Shown: positions 33,506-42,287 of the stretch, piece by piece
Layout of the letters: each line of letters starts with the position of its first letter
Position numbering within the stretch: the stretch's first letter is position 1
From: Paenibacillus sabinae T27
Lineage (GTDB): Bacteria; Bacillota; Bacilli; Paenibacillales; Paenibacillaceae
Reading direction: 5' to 3'
Assembly: GCF_000612505.1 (NCBI RefSeq)
Contig: NZ_CP004078.1
Location: forward strand, 333,001 to 397,000
Length of the DNA stretch: 64,000 nucleotides
Program-made: the position numbers and the translations under genes
Notes under the pieces: generated by a model
The model's input: only the letters and a program-made list of their open reading frames with translations
Told to the model about the DNA's origin: nothing
Databases searched by the model: none

Positions 33506-34270
33506 TTAGTTGAAGCTTTGTTCCGTCGTTGTGGGAACGGGCGTTTTTTTCAAGCTCAGAGCCAGCCATATGCAGTACAACGCAAGAAATGCCAGAATCG
33601 CCAGGTCGTAGCCGAGGTAGGCGTCGCTGTTGTCGTTGCCGACAAACTGGATGAAGTTATGTAGAAAGTGAAACAGGATGAGCGGCCAAATATTGCGGCC
33701 CCGAACCATCAGAAGGGCCAGAGCGCCGCCGATCAGCAGGGCATAGACGATTTGGAGGACAGTCTGAAATGCGCTCTGCCCGGAAAGAACCCGCAGAATA
33801 TGGGTGACGGCGAACAGGATGGATGAAGTGAGAACGGCCGTTTTGACTCCCTTGGGCAGCAGAATGTTCAGAATCAAGCCGCGGTAAATGCTCTCCTCGA
33901 CGAACCCCACTAGCAGGGTGAACAGGAGATAGAACAGTACCTCGGAGACGGAAATCGGCCGGAAGCCCTTCAGGGCGTTTATGGCGAGCACAGCCAGCAG
34001 CGGCGCATAATATACCAGATCCGGTTTGGGAATGCTGCGCAGACTGCGAAACCCGTAGAACCCCCATTTCTTTTTTACGGAAAAATAAATGGCAAGTACC
34101 ACCGCAATCGGAATGAAGGAGATCAGCACCGGCGCGTTTACGCTGAGCTGCCTGATCGTTGCGTAAGCTCCGGCCGCAAATACGGCAAGGAACAGCAGCG
34201 CTTCAATAATCACGACGGCGAGCACGGGGTGTTTCTGTGAAAAGGTCCGTTTAACTTCCTGATTTGACAT
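33506..34270 (-). CDS. CPBP-family (CAAX/Abi) intramembrane protease-like protein
   Basis: A 254-residue membrane protein with about seven helices. The three catalytic motifs of the CPBP family are present: EESIYRG, the His in FAVTHIL, and HFLHN. Members cleave within membranes and include bacteriocin self-immunity proteins; the substrate is unknown. It overlaps the end of the PadR gene by 20 bases and is the second gene of that operon, so PadR is inferred to control it. Confidence 0.87.
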   Translation of the reverse strand: MSNQEVKRTFSQKHPVLAVVIIEALLFLAVFAAGAYATIRQLSVNAPVLISFIPIAVVLAIYFSVKKKWGFYGFRSLRSIPKPDLVYYAPLLAVLAINALKGFRPISVSEVLFYLLFTLLVGFVEESIYRGLILNILLPKGVKTAVLTSSILFAVTHILRVLSGQSAFQTVLQIVYALLIGGALALLMVRGRNIWPLILFHFLHNFIQFVGNDNSDAYLGYDLAILAFLALYCIWLALSLKKTPVPTTTEQSFN

Positions 34271-34793
34271 GTCCTAAATCCTTCCTCTCCATAATATCCT
34301 TGATCCACTGCTTCTGCATCCGTATATGGCTAAGGCCATATCCGAGCACCGACACACGGTAATAATAGTCTTCCGGGTGCTCTATCCCGGCCAGTTCCTT
34401 GGCCACTATGGACTGCACGGCTTCCAGCGCGTGAAGCTCATGCTCGGCGGTATACAGGTACTCCTGCAGACGCCGCAACCGGACATCCTTATCCAAATAA
34501 TCGAAAAAGAAAATCCGGATAAGCTGCTCGCGGCTTGCCGTCTGCGGCTCCTCCAGCCATTTGAGAAACACTTCTTTCCCTTCGGGCAGCAGGGAGTACA
34601 GCTTCTTGTTCTTGCTGTCCGCGGTTTCAAACACGGATACATACCCCTTGTCCGCCAGCCGCTTCAAAGCGGGATAAAGGCTCCCGAAGCTTGCCGCATA
34701 GAAATGCCCGACTGTGCTGTCGATCGTCTTCTTCAAATCATAGCCGCTCATTTGGCCTTCCATCAGCATTCCCAAGAGAACATATTCGAGCAT
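34251..34793 (-). CDS. PadR-family transcriptional regulator
   Basis: A 180-residue PadR regulator: winged helix EYVLLGMLMEGQMSGYDLKK and ASFGSLYPALKRLADKGYVS, wing KLYSLLPEGKEVF, followed by the helical C-terminal domain of the AphA/PadR-C type. It has RBS AGAGGTG. It is the first gene of a two-gene operon with the CPBP protein. A perfect inverted repeat just upstream is its probable operator. Confidence 0.9.
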   Translation of the reverse strand: MLEYVLLGMLMEGQMSGYDLKKTIDSTVGHFYAASFGSLYPALKRLADKGYVSVFETADSKNKKLYSLLPEGKEVFLKWLEEPQTASREQLIRIFFFDYLDKDVRLRRLQEYLYTAEHELHALEAVQSIVAKELAGIEHPEDYYYRVSVLGYGLSHIRMQKQWIKDIMERKDLGHVKSGS

Positions 34794-34817
34794 ATCGCAC
34801 CTCTTTATATCGTTTAG

Positions 34818-34836
34818 ATATATCTAGTTGATATAT
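34818..34836 (-). promoter_or_regulatory. Inverted repeat upstream of the PadR gene
   Basis: Seven-base arms ATATATC and GATATAT separated by five bases, 25 bases before the PadR start and within an AT-rich promoter-like stretch. It is a candidate autoregulatory site. Confidence 0.5.
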
Positions 34837-34920
34837 TTATTCTACCCGAAATTTCATCGCCGTCAAGTGTCCATTACCGATTGACATCCAGTGAAGATGA
34901 GGAATATAATGGCGATAAGA

Positions 34921-34947
34921 ACATATGAACAGTTGCTCATATATTAA
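34921..34947 (+). promoter_or_regulatory. SmtB/CzrA-type operator before the cadA-like gene
   Basis: The imperfect palindrome ATATGAACA-gt-TGCTCATAT resembles the 12-2-12 sites of ArsR/SmtB zinc sensors. It lies about 35 bases before the ATPase start. The ArsR protein encoded at 33071-33436 is the probable ligand. Confidence 0.6.
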
Positions 34948-34977
34948 TCGTAAGCGTTACGGAAGGGGCTGGAGAGT

Positions 34978-37245
34978 TTGAGTACGATGGAGCCGACGGT
35001 CAAACGCCAATGGATATTGGAAGGTCTGGACTGCGCGAACTGTGCGATGAAAATTGAGAATAAGGTGAGCAAGTTGGAAGGAGTCGCTTCCTGTTCGGTC
35101 AATTTTGCGACGAAGACGCTGACGATGGAAACGGACGAAAGCTTTCCGGATACCGGCATCGCGCAGGTCGAGCGGACCGTGACTTCAATGGAACCTCATG
35201 TGCGGCTGCTGGAAAAAAACGCCGGCGGCGCAGCGGCGCTTTCCCGCCCCCATACGCATGACGCAGAGGCCCGTGAATCCGGGCACGACCATAATCATGA
35301 CCATGCCGCTCCGCATGAACACGGGCATGCTCTCGCGGACAGCCACGCGCACGGGCACTCGCACAGCCATGGCGAGGGAGAGACGCTGCGAACGCTGCTG
35401 CGCCTCGGGATCGGCGCGGCGCTGGCCGCTGCCGCATATCTGATTCCTGCCGGCGGTTACCTGGAGTTTGGCCTCTTCCTGCTTGCTTACCTGGCGGCGG
35501 GCGGAAATGTAGTCTGGCAGGCCGCGAGAAATATCGTACGGGGGCAGGTCTTCGACGAGAACTTCCTGATGGCGCTGGCGACCATTGGGGCGTTCGCGAT
35601 CGGCCAGTACCCGGAAGGCGTTGCCGTTATGCTGTTCTACCAGGTCGGCGAGCTGTTCCAGGGGCTGGCGGTGAACCGTTCCCGGCGTTCCATCACGGCG
35701 CTGATGGACATCCGGCCGGAAACGGCGCGCCTGCGGATCGGGGATGAGACGGAGATCGTTCCTCCCGGGCAGGTAAAGATCGGGGAGATTATCGTCGTCC
35801 AGCCGGGCGAGAAGGTTCCGCTCGACGGCACGGTGATTGAGGGGAGCGCGATGATGGACACCTCGGCGCTGACGGGCGAATCGGTGCCGCGTTCAGCCGA
35901 GCCGGGAAGCACGGTGCTGAGCGGGTTTATTAACAAAAACGGCGTCGTCGCCGTAAGAGTCACCCAGACGTTTGCGGAATCCGCGGTCTCCAAAATTCTG
36001 GAGCTGGTGCAGAATGCGTCGAACAACAAGGCCAAGACCGAGAACTTCATTACCCGTTTTGCCCGCGGGTATACACCCGTTGTCGTCATTACGGCCGCGC
36101 TGCTGGCCGTGGTTCCTCCCCTGCTGATCCCTGGAGCGACCTTCTCCGACTGGATTTACCGGGCGCTGGTCTTCCTCGTCATCTCTTGTCCTTGCGCGCT
36201 CGTTGTGTCGATTCCGCTCGGCTTCTTCGGCGGCATCGGAGCAGCTTCGCGAAGCGGCATCCTGGTCAAAGGAAGCAACTACCTGGAGGCACTGAACGAC
36301 GTCAAGACCGTCGTGTTCGACAAAACGGGCACGCTGACCAAAGGCCAGTTCAAGGTCACGGGTATCTATCCGGCGGAGGGGATGACGGAGGACGAACTGC
36401 TGCGGCTGGCCGCCTATGCGGAGAGCCATTCCGGCCACCCGATCGCCGAATCGATCGTTGCGGCCTACGGCGGAAGCATTGCCGGGAATTCCGTCTCTGA
36501 CTACCGTGAAATTTCCGGCCACGGCATTCGGGCGGCCGTCGAAGGCCGGACCGTGCTCGCCGGGAACGCTCGGCTGATGGAGCGGGAAGGCATCGCCTTC
36601 CGGCAGCCGGGCGGGGCGGGCACCATCGTGCATCTGGCCGTGGACGGCCAATATGCCGGAAGCCTTGTCATCGCCGATGAAATCAAGGAGGATGCCGTCC
36701 GGGCGCTGACCGCTCTTCGCCAAATCGGCGTCCGGAAGACGGTGATGCTCACCGGCGACGCTTTGGCAGTGGCCGAGGATGTGGGCAAGCGGCTGGGCGT
36801 CGGCGAAATCCACGCCGAGCTGCTTCCCCAGGACAAGGTGGAAAGAATCGAGCGGCTGGAGTCGGAGAAGACGGGCCGGGAGAAAATCGCCTTTGTCGGC
36901 GACGGCATCAACGATACGCCCGTGCTGGCCAGGGCGGATGTCGGGATTGCCATGGGCGGGCTGGGATCGGATGCCGCCATCGAGGCGGCGGACATCGTCA
37001 TTATGACCGACGAGCCGTCCAAGATTGCAGCGGCCATCGGCATCGCCCGCCAGACCCGGACGATTGTCTGGCAGAATATTTGGTTCGCGCTCGGAATCAA
37101 GGCGGTCTTTCTGCTGCTTGGAGCGTTCGGCATTGCGACGATGTGGGAAGCGGTCTTCTCCGATGTCGGCGTGACGGTGCTTGCGGTGCTTAACAGCATG
37201 CGGGCCCTTCGCGCGCCGGCTTCCGCAGATGGAGCGCGGGGATAA
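34978..37245 (+). CDS. cadA: Zn/Cd/Pb-exporting P1B-type ATPase (CadA/ZntA-like)
   Basis: A 755-residue metal pump. It has one N-terminal metal-binding domain (GLDCANCAMKIENKVSKLEG), a His-rich linker of about 45 residues (HDHNHDHAAPHEHGHA and following), six to eight helices with the transport motif SCPCALV, DKTGTLTKG with the phosphorylated Asp, SGHPIAES and VGDGINDTPVLARADVGIAMG. The combination of CPC and the His-rich stretch fits Zn/Cd/Co export. The start may be TTG at 34978 or ATG at 34987; purine-rich GGAAGGGG and GGAGAG precede both at similar distance. It is likely controlled by the ArsR/SmtB protein. Confidence 0.93.
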   Translation: MSTMEPTVKRQWILEGLDCANCAMKIENKVSKLEGVASCSVNFATKTLTMETDESFPDTGIAQVERTVTSMEPHVRLLEKNAGGAAALSRPHTHDAEARESGHDHNHDHAAPHEHGHALADSHAHGHSHSHGEGETLRTLLRLGIGAALAAAAYLIPAGGYLEFGLFLLAYLAAGGNVVWQAARNIVRGQVFDENFLMALATIGAFAIGQYPEGVAVMLFYQVGELFQGLAVNRSRRSITALMDIRPETARLRIGDETEIVPPGQVKIGEIIVVQPGEKVPLDGTVIEGSAMMDTSALTGESVPRSAEPGSTVLSGFINKNGVVAVRVTQTFAESAVSKILELVQNASNNKAKTENFITRFARGYTPVVVITAALLAVVPPLLIPGATFSDWIYRALVFLVISCPCALVVSIPLGFFGGIGAASRSGILVKGSNYLEALNDVKTVVFDKTGTLTKGQFKVTGIYPAEGMTEDELLRLAAYAESHSGHPIAESIVAAYGGSIAGNSVSDYREISGHGIRAAVEGRTVLAGNARLMEREGIAFRQPGGAGTIVHLAVDGQYAGSLVIADEIKEDAVRALTALRQIGVRKTVMLTGDALAVAEDVGKRLGVGEIHAELLPQDKVERIERLESEKTGREKIAFVGDGINDTPVLARADVGIAMGGLGSDAAIEAADIVIMTDEPSKIAAAIGIARQTRTIVWQNIWFALGIKAVFLLLGAFGIATMWEAVFSDVGVTVLAVLNSMRALRAPASADGARG

Positions 37246-37260
37246 GAGCCGCGAAAGAAC

Positions 37261-37304
37261 AAACCGCCTGATACGGATATCTCAATCCATATCAGGCGGT
37301 TTCT
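37261..37304 (+). terminator. Terminator of the cadA-like gene
   Basis: Perfect 13-base arms AAACCGCCTGATA and TATCAGGCGGTTT followed by CTTATTT. Confidence 0.8.
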
Positions 37305-37452
37305 TATTTGGCGCATACTGTTTGGCGCATACTGTTTGGTTCATTCCGCTCCAGCCAGCCTTGGTGTACGAAGCCCCCCTTCTGGACTTTGGGACACTTC
37401 GGCATGTTTGCGGGGCTTTCCCCGGCTCGGCCCAGTCGAGCGCGGAAGCTTT

Positions 37453-38406
37453 TTAGTTCAGGCTCACACTCTCGATGCCGCGGCGGATAATGTCGCAGGA
37501 ATTGGTGAATTTGGCGGACTCCTCCTCATTCAGGTTCAGCTCCAGCAGCTCCTGAATGCCGTCGCCGGCAATGATGGCGGGCACGCCCGTACAGGTGCCA
37601 TTCTGCCCGTACTCTCCGTCCAGAATGGCAGAAACGGCAATGATTTTATGCTCGTCGTTCAGAATCGACCGGGCGATATACGCCAGCGCGCTGCCGATCC
37701 CGAAATGGGTCGAGCCCTTGCGGGTAAAGATCTCCCATCCGGCATCCTTTGTCTTGCGGGCGATATCGCTGAGGTCCAGATGCTTGAACCGCTCGCGGTG
37801 CTGCTCCAGAATGTGCAGAATCGGCTTGCCGCCAATCGTCACATGCGACCAGGCCACAAACTGCGATTCGCCGTGCTCGCCAAGTGCGTAGCCATTCACG
37901 CTGCGGGGATCGATGGAGAACACCTCGGACAACAGCGTCTTCAGCCGTGCCGAATCGATGGACGTTCCCGTCCCGATGACCCGGTGGCGCGGAAATCCGG
38001 ATATTTGCCAGACGAGATAAGTCACGATATCAACGGGGTTGGCCGCGATGACAAAAATGCCGTCGAACCCGCTCTCCACGATCGGAGTTACAATGCTTCG
38101 GGTGATGGTCGCTGCGTCGTCGAGCACGTCCAGCCGCGTCTGTCCAGGCTTCGGATTGGCTCCCGCCGTCAAGATTACGATATCCATGCCGGCGCAGTCG
38201 CTTGCCGTCCCGGCGTATACTTTGGTCCTGGTACCCATAAAATCCACACAATGCGAAAGATCCAGCGCCTGAGCCATCGCGCGGTCGTAGGTGCGGTCCA
38301 CCATCATGATTTCATCGCAAATCGCCTGATTGACCATGGAATAGGCGCAGCTGGAGCCGACATTCCCGGAACCGACGATCGCCACTTTTCTTGATTTGCT
38401 TTTCAT
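37453..38406 (-). CDS. L-lactate/malate dehydrogenase-family enzyme
   Basis: A 317-residue NAD-dependent 2-hydroxyacid dehydrogenase. It has the dinucleotide site [32 protein letters not shown], the Asn in IAANPVD and the catalytic pair Asp-His in the LGEHGESQ region. Its length and the LDH-like loop favour L-lactate dehydrogenase. However, the substrate-specificity residue (Gln102 in NQKPGETR of LDH, Arg in MDH) is Pro here (NPKPGQTR), so the preferred substrate is uncertain. It is monocistronic. Confidence 0.8.
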   Translation of the reverse strand: MKSKSRKVAIVGSGNVGSSCAYSMVNQAICDEIMMVDRTYDRAMAQALDLSHCVDFMGTRTKVYAGTASDCAGMDIVILTAGANPKPGQTRLDVLDDAATITRSIVTPIVESGFDGIFVIAANPVDIVTYLVWQISGFPRHRVIGTGTSIDSARLKTLLSEVFSIDPRSVNGYALGEHGESQFVAWSHVTIGGKPILHILEQHRERFKHLDLSDIARKTKDAGWEIFTRKGSTHFGIGSALAYIARSILNDEHKIIAVSAILDGEYGQNGTCTGVPAIIAGDGIQELLELNLNEEESAKFTNSCDIIRRGIESVSLN

Positions 38407-38582
38407 TAGCCCATCCTCGCTCTCTCCTTAAAGTGCGCAAAGTCTTCAATGTCAAAAGACTCGGTCCGTATTTTTATTTTACCTCATTCGTGGGTAAGTT
38501 ACCTGACATGGGTGAAAAAAGGTACATGCGTTCCTTTCGCCGTTTGCTTTTTTGCAGGAACCTTCCCTAAGAAAAAAGATGC

Positions 38583-38608
38583 AAAAAAACCGCATGGCCA
38601 GCATGCGG
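38583..38608 (-). terminator. Terminator of the CcdC-like gene
   Basis: On the minus strand CCGCATG and CATGCGG form a stem followed by TTTTTTT. The remaining 38407-38721 stretch shows no gene. Confidence 0.75.
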
Positions 38609-38721
38609 ACGATGATTGCATATAGGGCAGCAGCGCCTCTCCTCGGAGGGACGCGGCCTTGGGTCAAAGGCGGAGCTGAAATCCCACGGCAGAGCGGGAG
38701 AGGTTTCTGCGAAACCCGTGC

Positions 38722-39201
38722 TTACTGCGGAACGAGCGAACTGTACCTCCTGAGCATGAACACTCTCCAATGCACGATCATGCCGAACGCCAGAATGAAG
38801 AACAGCCCGCCCGACTGCGGAATCGAGATGTAGCGGTCGATGAATTCATGCAGCAGCGTGCGCACCAGAAGCAGTCCGAGCAGAACAAGGATGAAGCTTT
38901 TGGAGCGTTGGGCGTAAATAAGCCCTTCTTTTTCATGAAAGGTGGTTGTCTTTATAAGCGGATAAGCGAATATGAACCATCCCGCAAGAAAAGCGGCAAG
39001 CGCCCACCACAGGGAAACTCTGACCTCGGGAACGACGAACATGAAGAAGCCGGTTGACATGCCCAGCGGCGGAATGAGGATTTTGCGGATGGTAACGGGG
39101 CGGTCGCTCGCCTTTAATCGGATAAAAATAACCATTAGCGCCATAAGCAGCGCGCCCACGGTGGAGCCGATATGCAGAAACGACGGATTGATGCTGCCCA
39201 T
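38722..39201 (-). CDS. CcdC-like (DUF1453) membrane protein
   Basis: A 159-residue protein with five hydrophobic helices; FIRLKASDRPVTIRKILIPP, LGMSTGFFMF and HEKEGLIYAQRSKSFILVLL match the CcdC/DUF1453 family, linked in Bacillus to cytochrome c biogenesis though not essential for it. No other cytochrome gene lies near. It has an RBS AGAGAGGAA and its own terminator. Confidence 0.75.
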   Translation of the reverse strand: MGSINPSFLHIGSTVGALLMALMVIFIRLKASDRPVTIRKILIPPLGMSTGFFMFVVPEVRVSLWWALAAFLAGWFIFAYPLIKTTTFHEKEGLIYAQRSKSFILVLLGLLLVRTLLHEFIDRYISIPQSGGLFFILAFGMIVHWRVFMLRRYSSLVPQ

Positions 39202-39329
39202 GATTCACGTTCCTCTCTGAAAAAAATAGTAGATTGCGCGCGTTATGCACATATTATAACAGAAATGCTCCGGGTCGCCTAAACGCCCGCCCTTAGGCGA
39301 GAGAGCGCCGAAGCAGGAGTATGTATGGC

Positions 39330-39360
39330 AAAAAACCGCCCGGCGGCAAACCGAGCGGCT
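39330..39360 (-). terminator. Terminator of the GlsB/YeaQ-like gene
   Basis: On the minus strand CCGCTCGG and CCGGGCGG pair (with one G-T) around TTTGCCG and are followed by TTTTTT. Confidence 0.65.
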
Positions 39361-39420
39361 GATTGAAATATAAGTCGTTATAAGCTTCGCGTCAAACGCG
39401 CGGCTTCAAAAGGTAAAGGA

Positions 39421-39678
39421 TCAGGAACGGGTTCGTCCGCCCATGGAACGCATGACCAGACTGACAATCGCAATCAGAACGATGGCTCCGATCAGGGACG
39501 GCAGAACGTAGAAGTCGCTGACTTTAGGGCCCCAATCGCCAAGGAAACCGCCCAGCCAAGAACCGAGGATACCCGCAATAATGTTGCCGATAATGCCTCC
39601 CGGAATATCTCTGCCCATAATCAGACCTGCCAGCCAACCGATGATACCGCCGACAATAAGCATCCAAATGAAACTCAT
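39421..39678 (-). CDS. GlsB/YeaQ/YmgE-family small membrane protein
   Basis: An 85-residue protein with three short hydrophobic helices and the family pattern GGIIGWLAGLIMG, GIIGNIIAGILGSWLGGF. Members are stress-associated membrane proteins (transglycosylase-associated) of unknown mechanism. Start ATG has AAAGGAG upstream. It is monocistronic with its own terminator. Confidence 0.88.
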   Translation of the reverse strand: MSFIWMLIVGGIIGWLAGLIMGRDIPGGIIGNIIAGILGSWLGGFLGDWGPKVSDFYVLPSLIGAIVLIAIVSLVMRSMGGRTRS

Positions 39679-39931
39679 TTTGCTTCAGCTCCTTTAAGTT
39701 TATTGTCTTGGATGCTAACTATTAACCTTGTGCGGAAGGTTTAAATCAGGTGTCAAATTTTGACGAAATGCAGGAAGGAAGGCCGTCATAGCCAATAGTT
39801 GAAGCGGAAAAAAATGTCCGGAAAACCGGGTAATTTTCCCTTGGGAAAGGGTAATAAAGGGTGGAGATCCGCTCCCTTAGAGCTTTCGGATCATGCTGAA
39901 TCCCACACTTGCTACAAAAGGAGATGCTGCC

Positions 39932-40984
39932 GTGAAACGTCCAGATGAAATGTTGTTTTATGTCGGAACTTACAGCTCTGCAGAGCATCCGTCCATTTAC
40001 TTATGCGGGCTGAATCCCGGCAGCGGAGAAATGAGGATTATCCGGGGGACTGCGGGAATCGAGAATCCGTCATACATAACGTTGAACCGCGCAGAGAATG
40101 TGCTGTATGCCGCCAGCGAAAAAGAGGACGGAGAGGTCAGCGCCTTCACCGTCGATCCCGAAACGAAGGAGCTGTCCCTGCTCGGCAGCCGGCGGACAGA
40201 GGGCGGAGCACCCTGCTACGTCTCCGTCAGTCCGGAAGGGGATTATGTGTTTGTCTCCAACTATTCCGGAGGCAACGTCAATGCCTTCCCCGTGAAGGAA
40301 GACGGTTCGCTCGGGGAAATGTCCTCTCAGGTGAGGCATGCCGGCAAGGGCTTCCGTCAAGACCGGCAGGAAGCGCCGCATCCTCATTCCGTAACCCCGG
40401 CGAGCAGCGGAAGGCGGGTGCTGGTCTGCGATCTCGGTATCGACCGGATCGTGAGCTACTTTTATGAGAATGGAGAACTGGCAAGGCACCATGAAGCGGT
40501 GCTTCCGAAAGGTGCCGGCCCCCGGCATCTGGTATTCCATCCGAGCGGCAAGTGGCTGTACTGCGCGAATGAGCTGAATTGTACCGTAACGGTATTTGCC
40601 GTAGGCGGGCAATCCGGGGAACTTGAAGTGCTCGGGCATCTGTCCACCCTGCCGGAGCAGTACGCCGCGGGAAGCGGCGATACCGCGGCCGATATCCATA
40701 TCTCGGCATGCGGCAGATTTCTGTACGTATCCAACCGCGGGCATGACAGCATCGTGCTGTTCCATATCGATGAAAGCTCCGGGTTGCCGAAGGCGATGGA
40801 TTGGCAGAGCACCGGCGGGCGGGTGCCGCGCAATTTCGCCATTGCCGGAGACCTACTGCTGGCGGCCAATCAGAATAGCGGCAACATTACGTCGTTTACA
40901 ATCGACGGTGAGAACGGCAGGCTGATTCCGACGGGCTATGAGCTGGAAGTGCCTTCGCCGGTATGCATTGCGCCGCTGAAATAA
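39932..40984 (+). CDS. pgl: 6-phosphogluconolactonase, beta-propeller (YkgB-like) family
   Basis: A 350-residue seven-bladed propeller lactonase that would hydrolyse 6-phosphogluconolactone in the pentose phosphate pathway. Blades show the repeats LFYVGTY, YVFVSNYSGGNV, HPHSVTPA, GPRHLVFHPSGKWLYCANEL, ADIHISACGRFLYVSNRG and VPRNFAIAGDLLLAANQNSG. The GTG at 39932 is chosen because AAAAGGAG lies eight bases upstream; the frame is open from 39893. No other pentose phosphate gene is adjacent. Confidence 0.88.
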   Translation: MKRPDEMLFYVGTYSSAEHPSIYLCGLNPGSGEMRIIRGTAGIENPSYITLNRAENVLYAASEKEDGEVSAFTVDPETKELSLLGSRRTEGGAPCYVSVSPEGDYVFVSNYSGGNVNAFPVKEDGSLGEMSSQVRHAGKGFRQDRQEAPHPHSVTPASSGRRVLVCDLGIDRIVSYFYENGELARHHEAVLPKGAGPRHLVFHPSGKWLYCANELNCTVTVFAVGGQSGELEVLGHLSTLPEQYAAGSGDTAADIHISACGRFLYVSNRGHDSIVLFHIDESSGLPKAMDWQSTGGRVPRNFAIAGDLLLAANQNSGNITSFTIDGENGRLIPTGYELEVPSPVCIAPLK

Positions 40985-41046
40985 CCGTCTGCCGGCTGCT
41001 GCGGCATGTCGAAAAATTTTTTTATCAGGCTGCAAAAATATTGAAG

Positions 41047-41106
41047 GATATGGAAAAGAAAGGGCGAATATGTATTCCTGACAAGATCCTTGTCGCTTTC
41101 CATATC
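41047..41106 (+). promoter_or_regulatory. Structured leader of the comQ-like gene
   Basis: Perfect ten-base arms GATATGGAAA (41047-41056) and TTTCCATATC (41097-41106) enclose a second stem GACAAG-atc-CTTGTC (41080-41094). It ends eight bases before the ribosome binding site AAGGGGG. It has no T run, so it looks like a 5' leader structure or protein-binding site rather than a terminator. Confidence 0.5.
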
Positions 41107-41125
41107 TGATAATAAGGGGGATAGG

Positions 41126-42040
41126 ATGGACGATTTTGCGGAATCGGTGGGTAAGGAAATCGGGGAAGGCCTGCGCGCCTATTTTGTCGAACCGCATTTG
41201 TACGAGCAGGCCATGGCCTGTGTCGAAGAGAAGCTGAGGGGGAAGCTGCCGTTCAGCAAGCTGACCGTGCTTCACTTCCATGCATTCGGCGGTACGGGGC
41301 ATGCCATTTATCGGGCGGCCGCAGCAGTTGAACTGATGATCCTCAGCGCGGATATCATCGACGATCTTCAGGACAAGGACAACAGCTTGACGGCATGGAG
41401 CCGGATGAGTCCGGAAATGGTGCTCAACATTGCCTTTGGGCTGACGCTCGTTTCCCAGCAGATGATGCTTACCGGCGATTTCCCTATGGAAGTGGTTCAC
41501 AAGGCTGTGCAATTTCTGAACACCCAGACCCTTGCGGCGATTAATGGACAAACGACGGATCTGCTCAACGATATCGGGAGCGAAGAGGACTATCTCCGCA
41601 TGGTTAAGCAAAAGTCGGCCGGATTTGTGGTGGCCGCCTGTATGATCGGCACGCTGCTGGCCACCGGCGAGTGGAACGAGCGGGTCAGGGATTATGCCGA
41701 AGAGCTTGGCATCGCCGATCAGATCAAGAATGATATCCGTGATCTCCTGGACTGGGAAAGAAGCGATTTTAAGAACCGCAAGAAGACGCTGTCCACCCTG
41801 TATCTGCTTCAGTTTATCGCGGAAGAGGATCAATGGATAGCGGACTACTTTGAGGGACGCCTCAAGGCGGAGGAGATCAGTCACCGCCGGGAGGAATTCG
41901 AAAGAGCTATAGAGCGGACGGGCACTTTTCTCTATACTTCTGTTCGGATGAGAACGCATGGCTACAATTATTTGCAGTTGGTAGACAAGCTGGAGATTGA
42001 CGCTCACTGGAAGAACCGTATCATCGCCCTGTCCGAATAG
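41126..42040 (+). CDS. comQ: ComQ-like isoprenyl transferase
   Basis: A 304-residue member of the trans-isoprenyl diphosphate synthase fold. The first Asp-rich motif is DIIDDLQDKD (DDxxD) near residue 88, and a second acidic region is QIKNDIRDLLDWERSDFKNR near residue 208. ComQ attaches a farnesyl or geranyl group to a Trp of the ComX pheromone precursor. A short gene 34 bases downstream encodes a ComX-like peptide, which makes ComQ a better call than an ordinary polyprenyl synthase. The ATG at 41126 has AAGGGGG six bases upstream. No comP or comA gene follows. Confidence 0.82.
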   Translation: MDDFAESVGKEIGEGLRAYFVEPHLYEQAMACVEEKLRGKLPFSKLTVLHFHAFGGTGHAIYRAAAAVELMILSADIIDDLQDKDNSLTAWSRMSPEMVLNIAFGLTLVSQQMMLTGDFPMEVVHKAVQFLNTQTLAAINGQTTDLLNDIGSEEDYLRMVKQKSAGFVVAACMIGTLLATGEWNERVRDYAEELGIADQIKNDIRDLLDWERSDFKNRKKTLSTLYLLQFIAEEDQWIADYFEGRLKAEEISHRREEFERAIERTGTFLYTSVRMRTHGYNYLQLVDKLEIDAHWKNRIIALSE

Positions 42041-42074
42041 ACCGGAGCGAAATCATCGATTGGGGGAATTGTCC

Positions 42075-42272
42075 ATGTTAAAGGAAATCATTCAAGTATT
42101 GATGAAAGATCCCGCAGCAGCCCATCGTTTGCAGAACGGCCAGTTTGAACTCGCTGGAGTCAGCGAAGTGGAGCATAGAGCATTGCTTGCTGCATTGGGG
42201 GACAGAAATGGATTTGGCAAGGAACCGCAGCTCGGAGCCTGGGATACCGTCAAAGCGCAAGCGGCGTTCTAA
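42075..42272 (+). CDS. comX: ComX-like pheromone precursor
   Basis: A 65-residue peptide: MLKEIIQVLMKDPAAAHRLQ resembles the ComX leader (MQDLINYFLNYPEALKKL in B. subtilis), followed by a hydrophobic-acidic middle and the C-terminal LGAWDTVKAQAAF with a single Trp at residue 56. ComX precursors carry one Trp near the C-terminus that ComQ prenylates before cleavage and export. Here nine residues follow the Trp, more than the two to five seen in Bacillus ComX, so the mature form is uncertain. The gene directly follows comQ and ends before a strong terminator. Confidence 0.78.
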   Translation: MLKEIIQVLMKDPAAAHRLQNGQFELAGVSEVEHRALLAALGDRNGFGKEPQLGAWDTVKAQAAF

Positions 42273-42287
42273 TCCGCAGGATTTAGC

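Noticed and set aside
33506..34270. Bacteriocin self-immunity protein
   Set aside because: The CPBP family includes such proteins, but no bacteriocin gene is nearby, so only the family is called.
41126..42040. Ordinary heptaprenyl or geranylgeranyl diphosphate synthase
   Set aside because: Not fully excluded, but the second Asp motif is altered and the adjacent ComX-like peptide favours ComQ.
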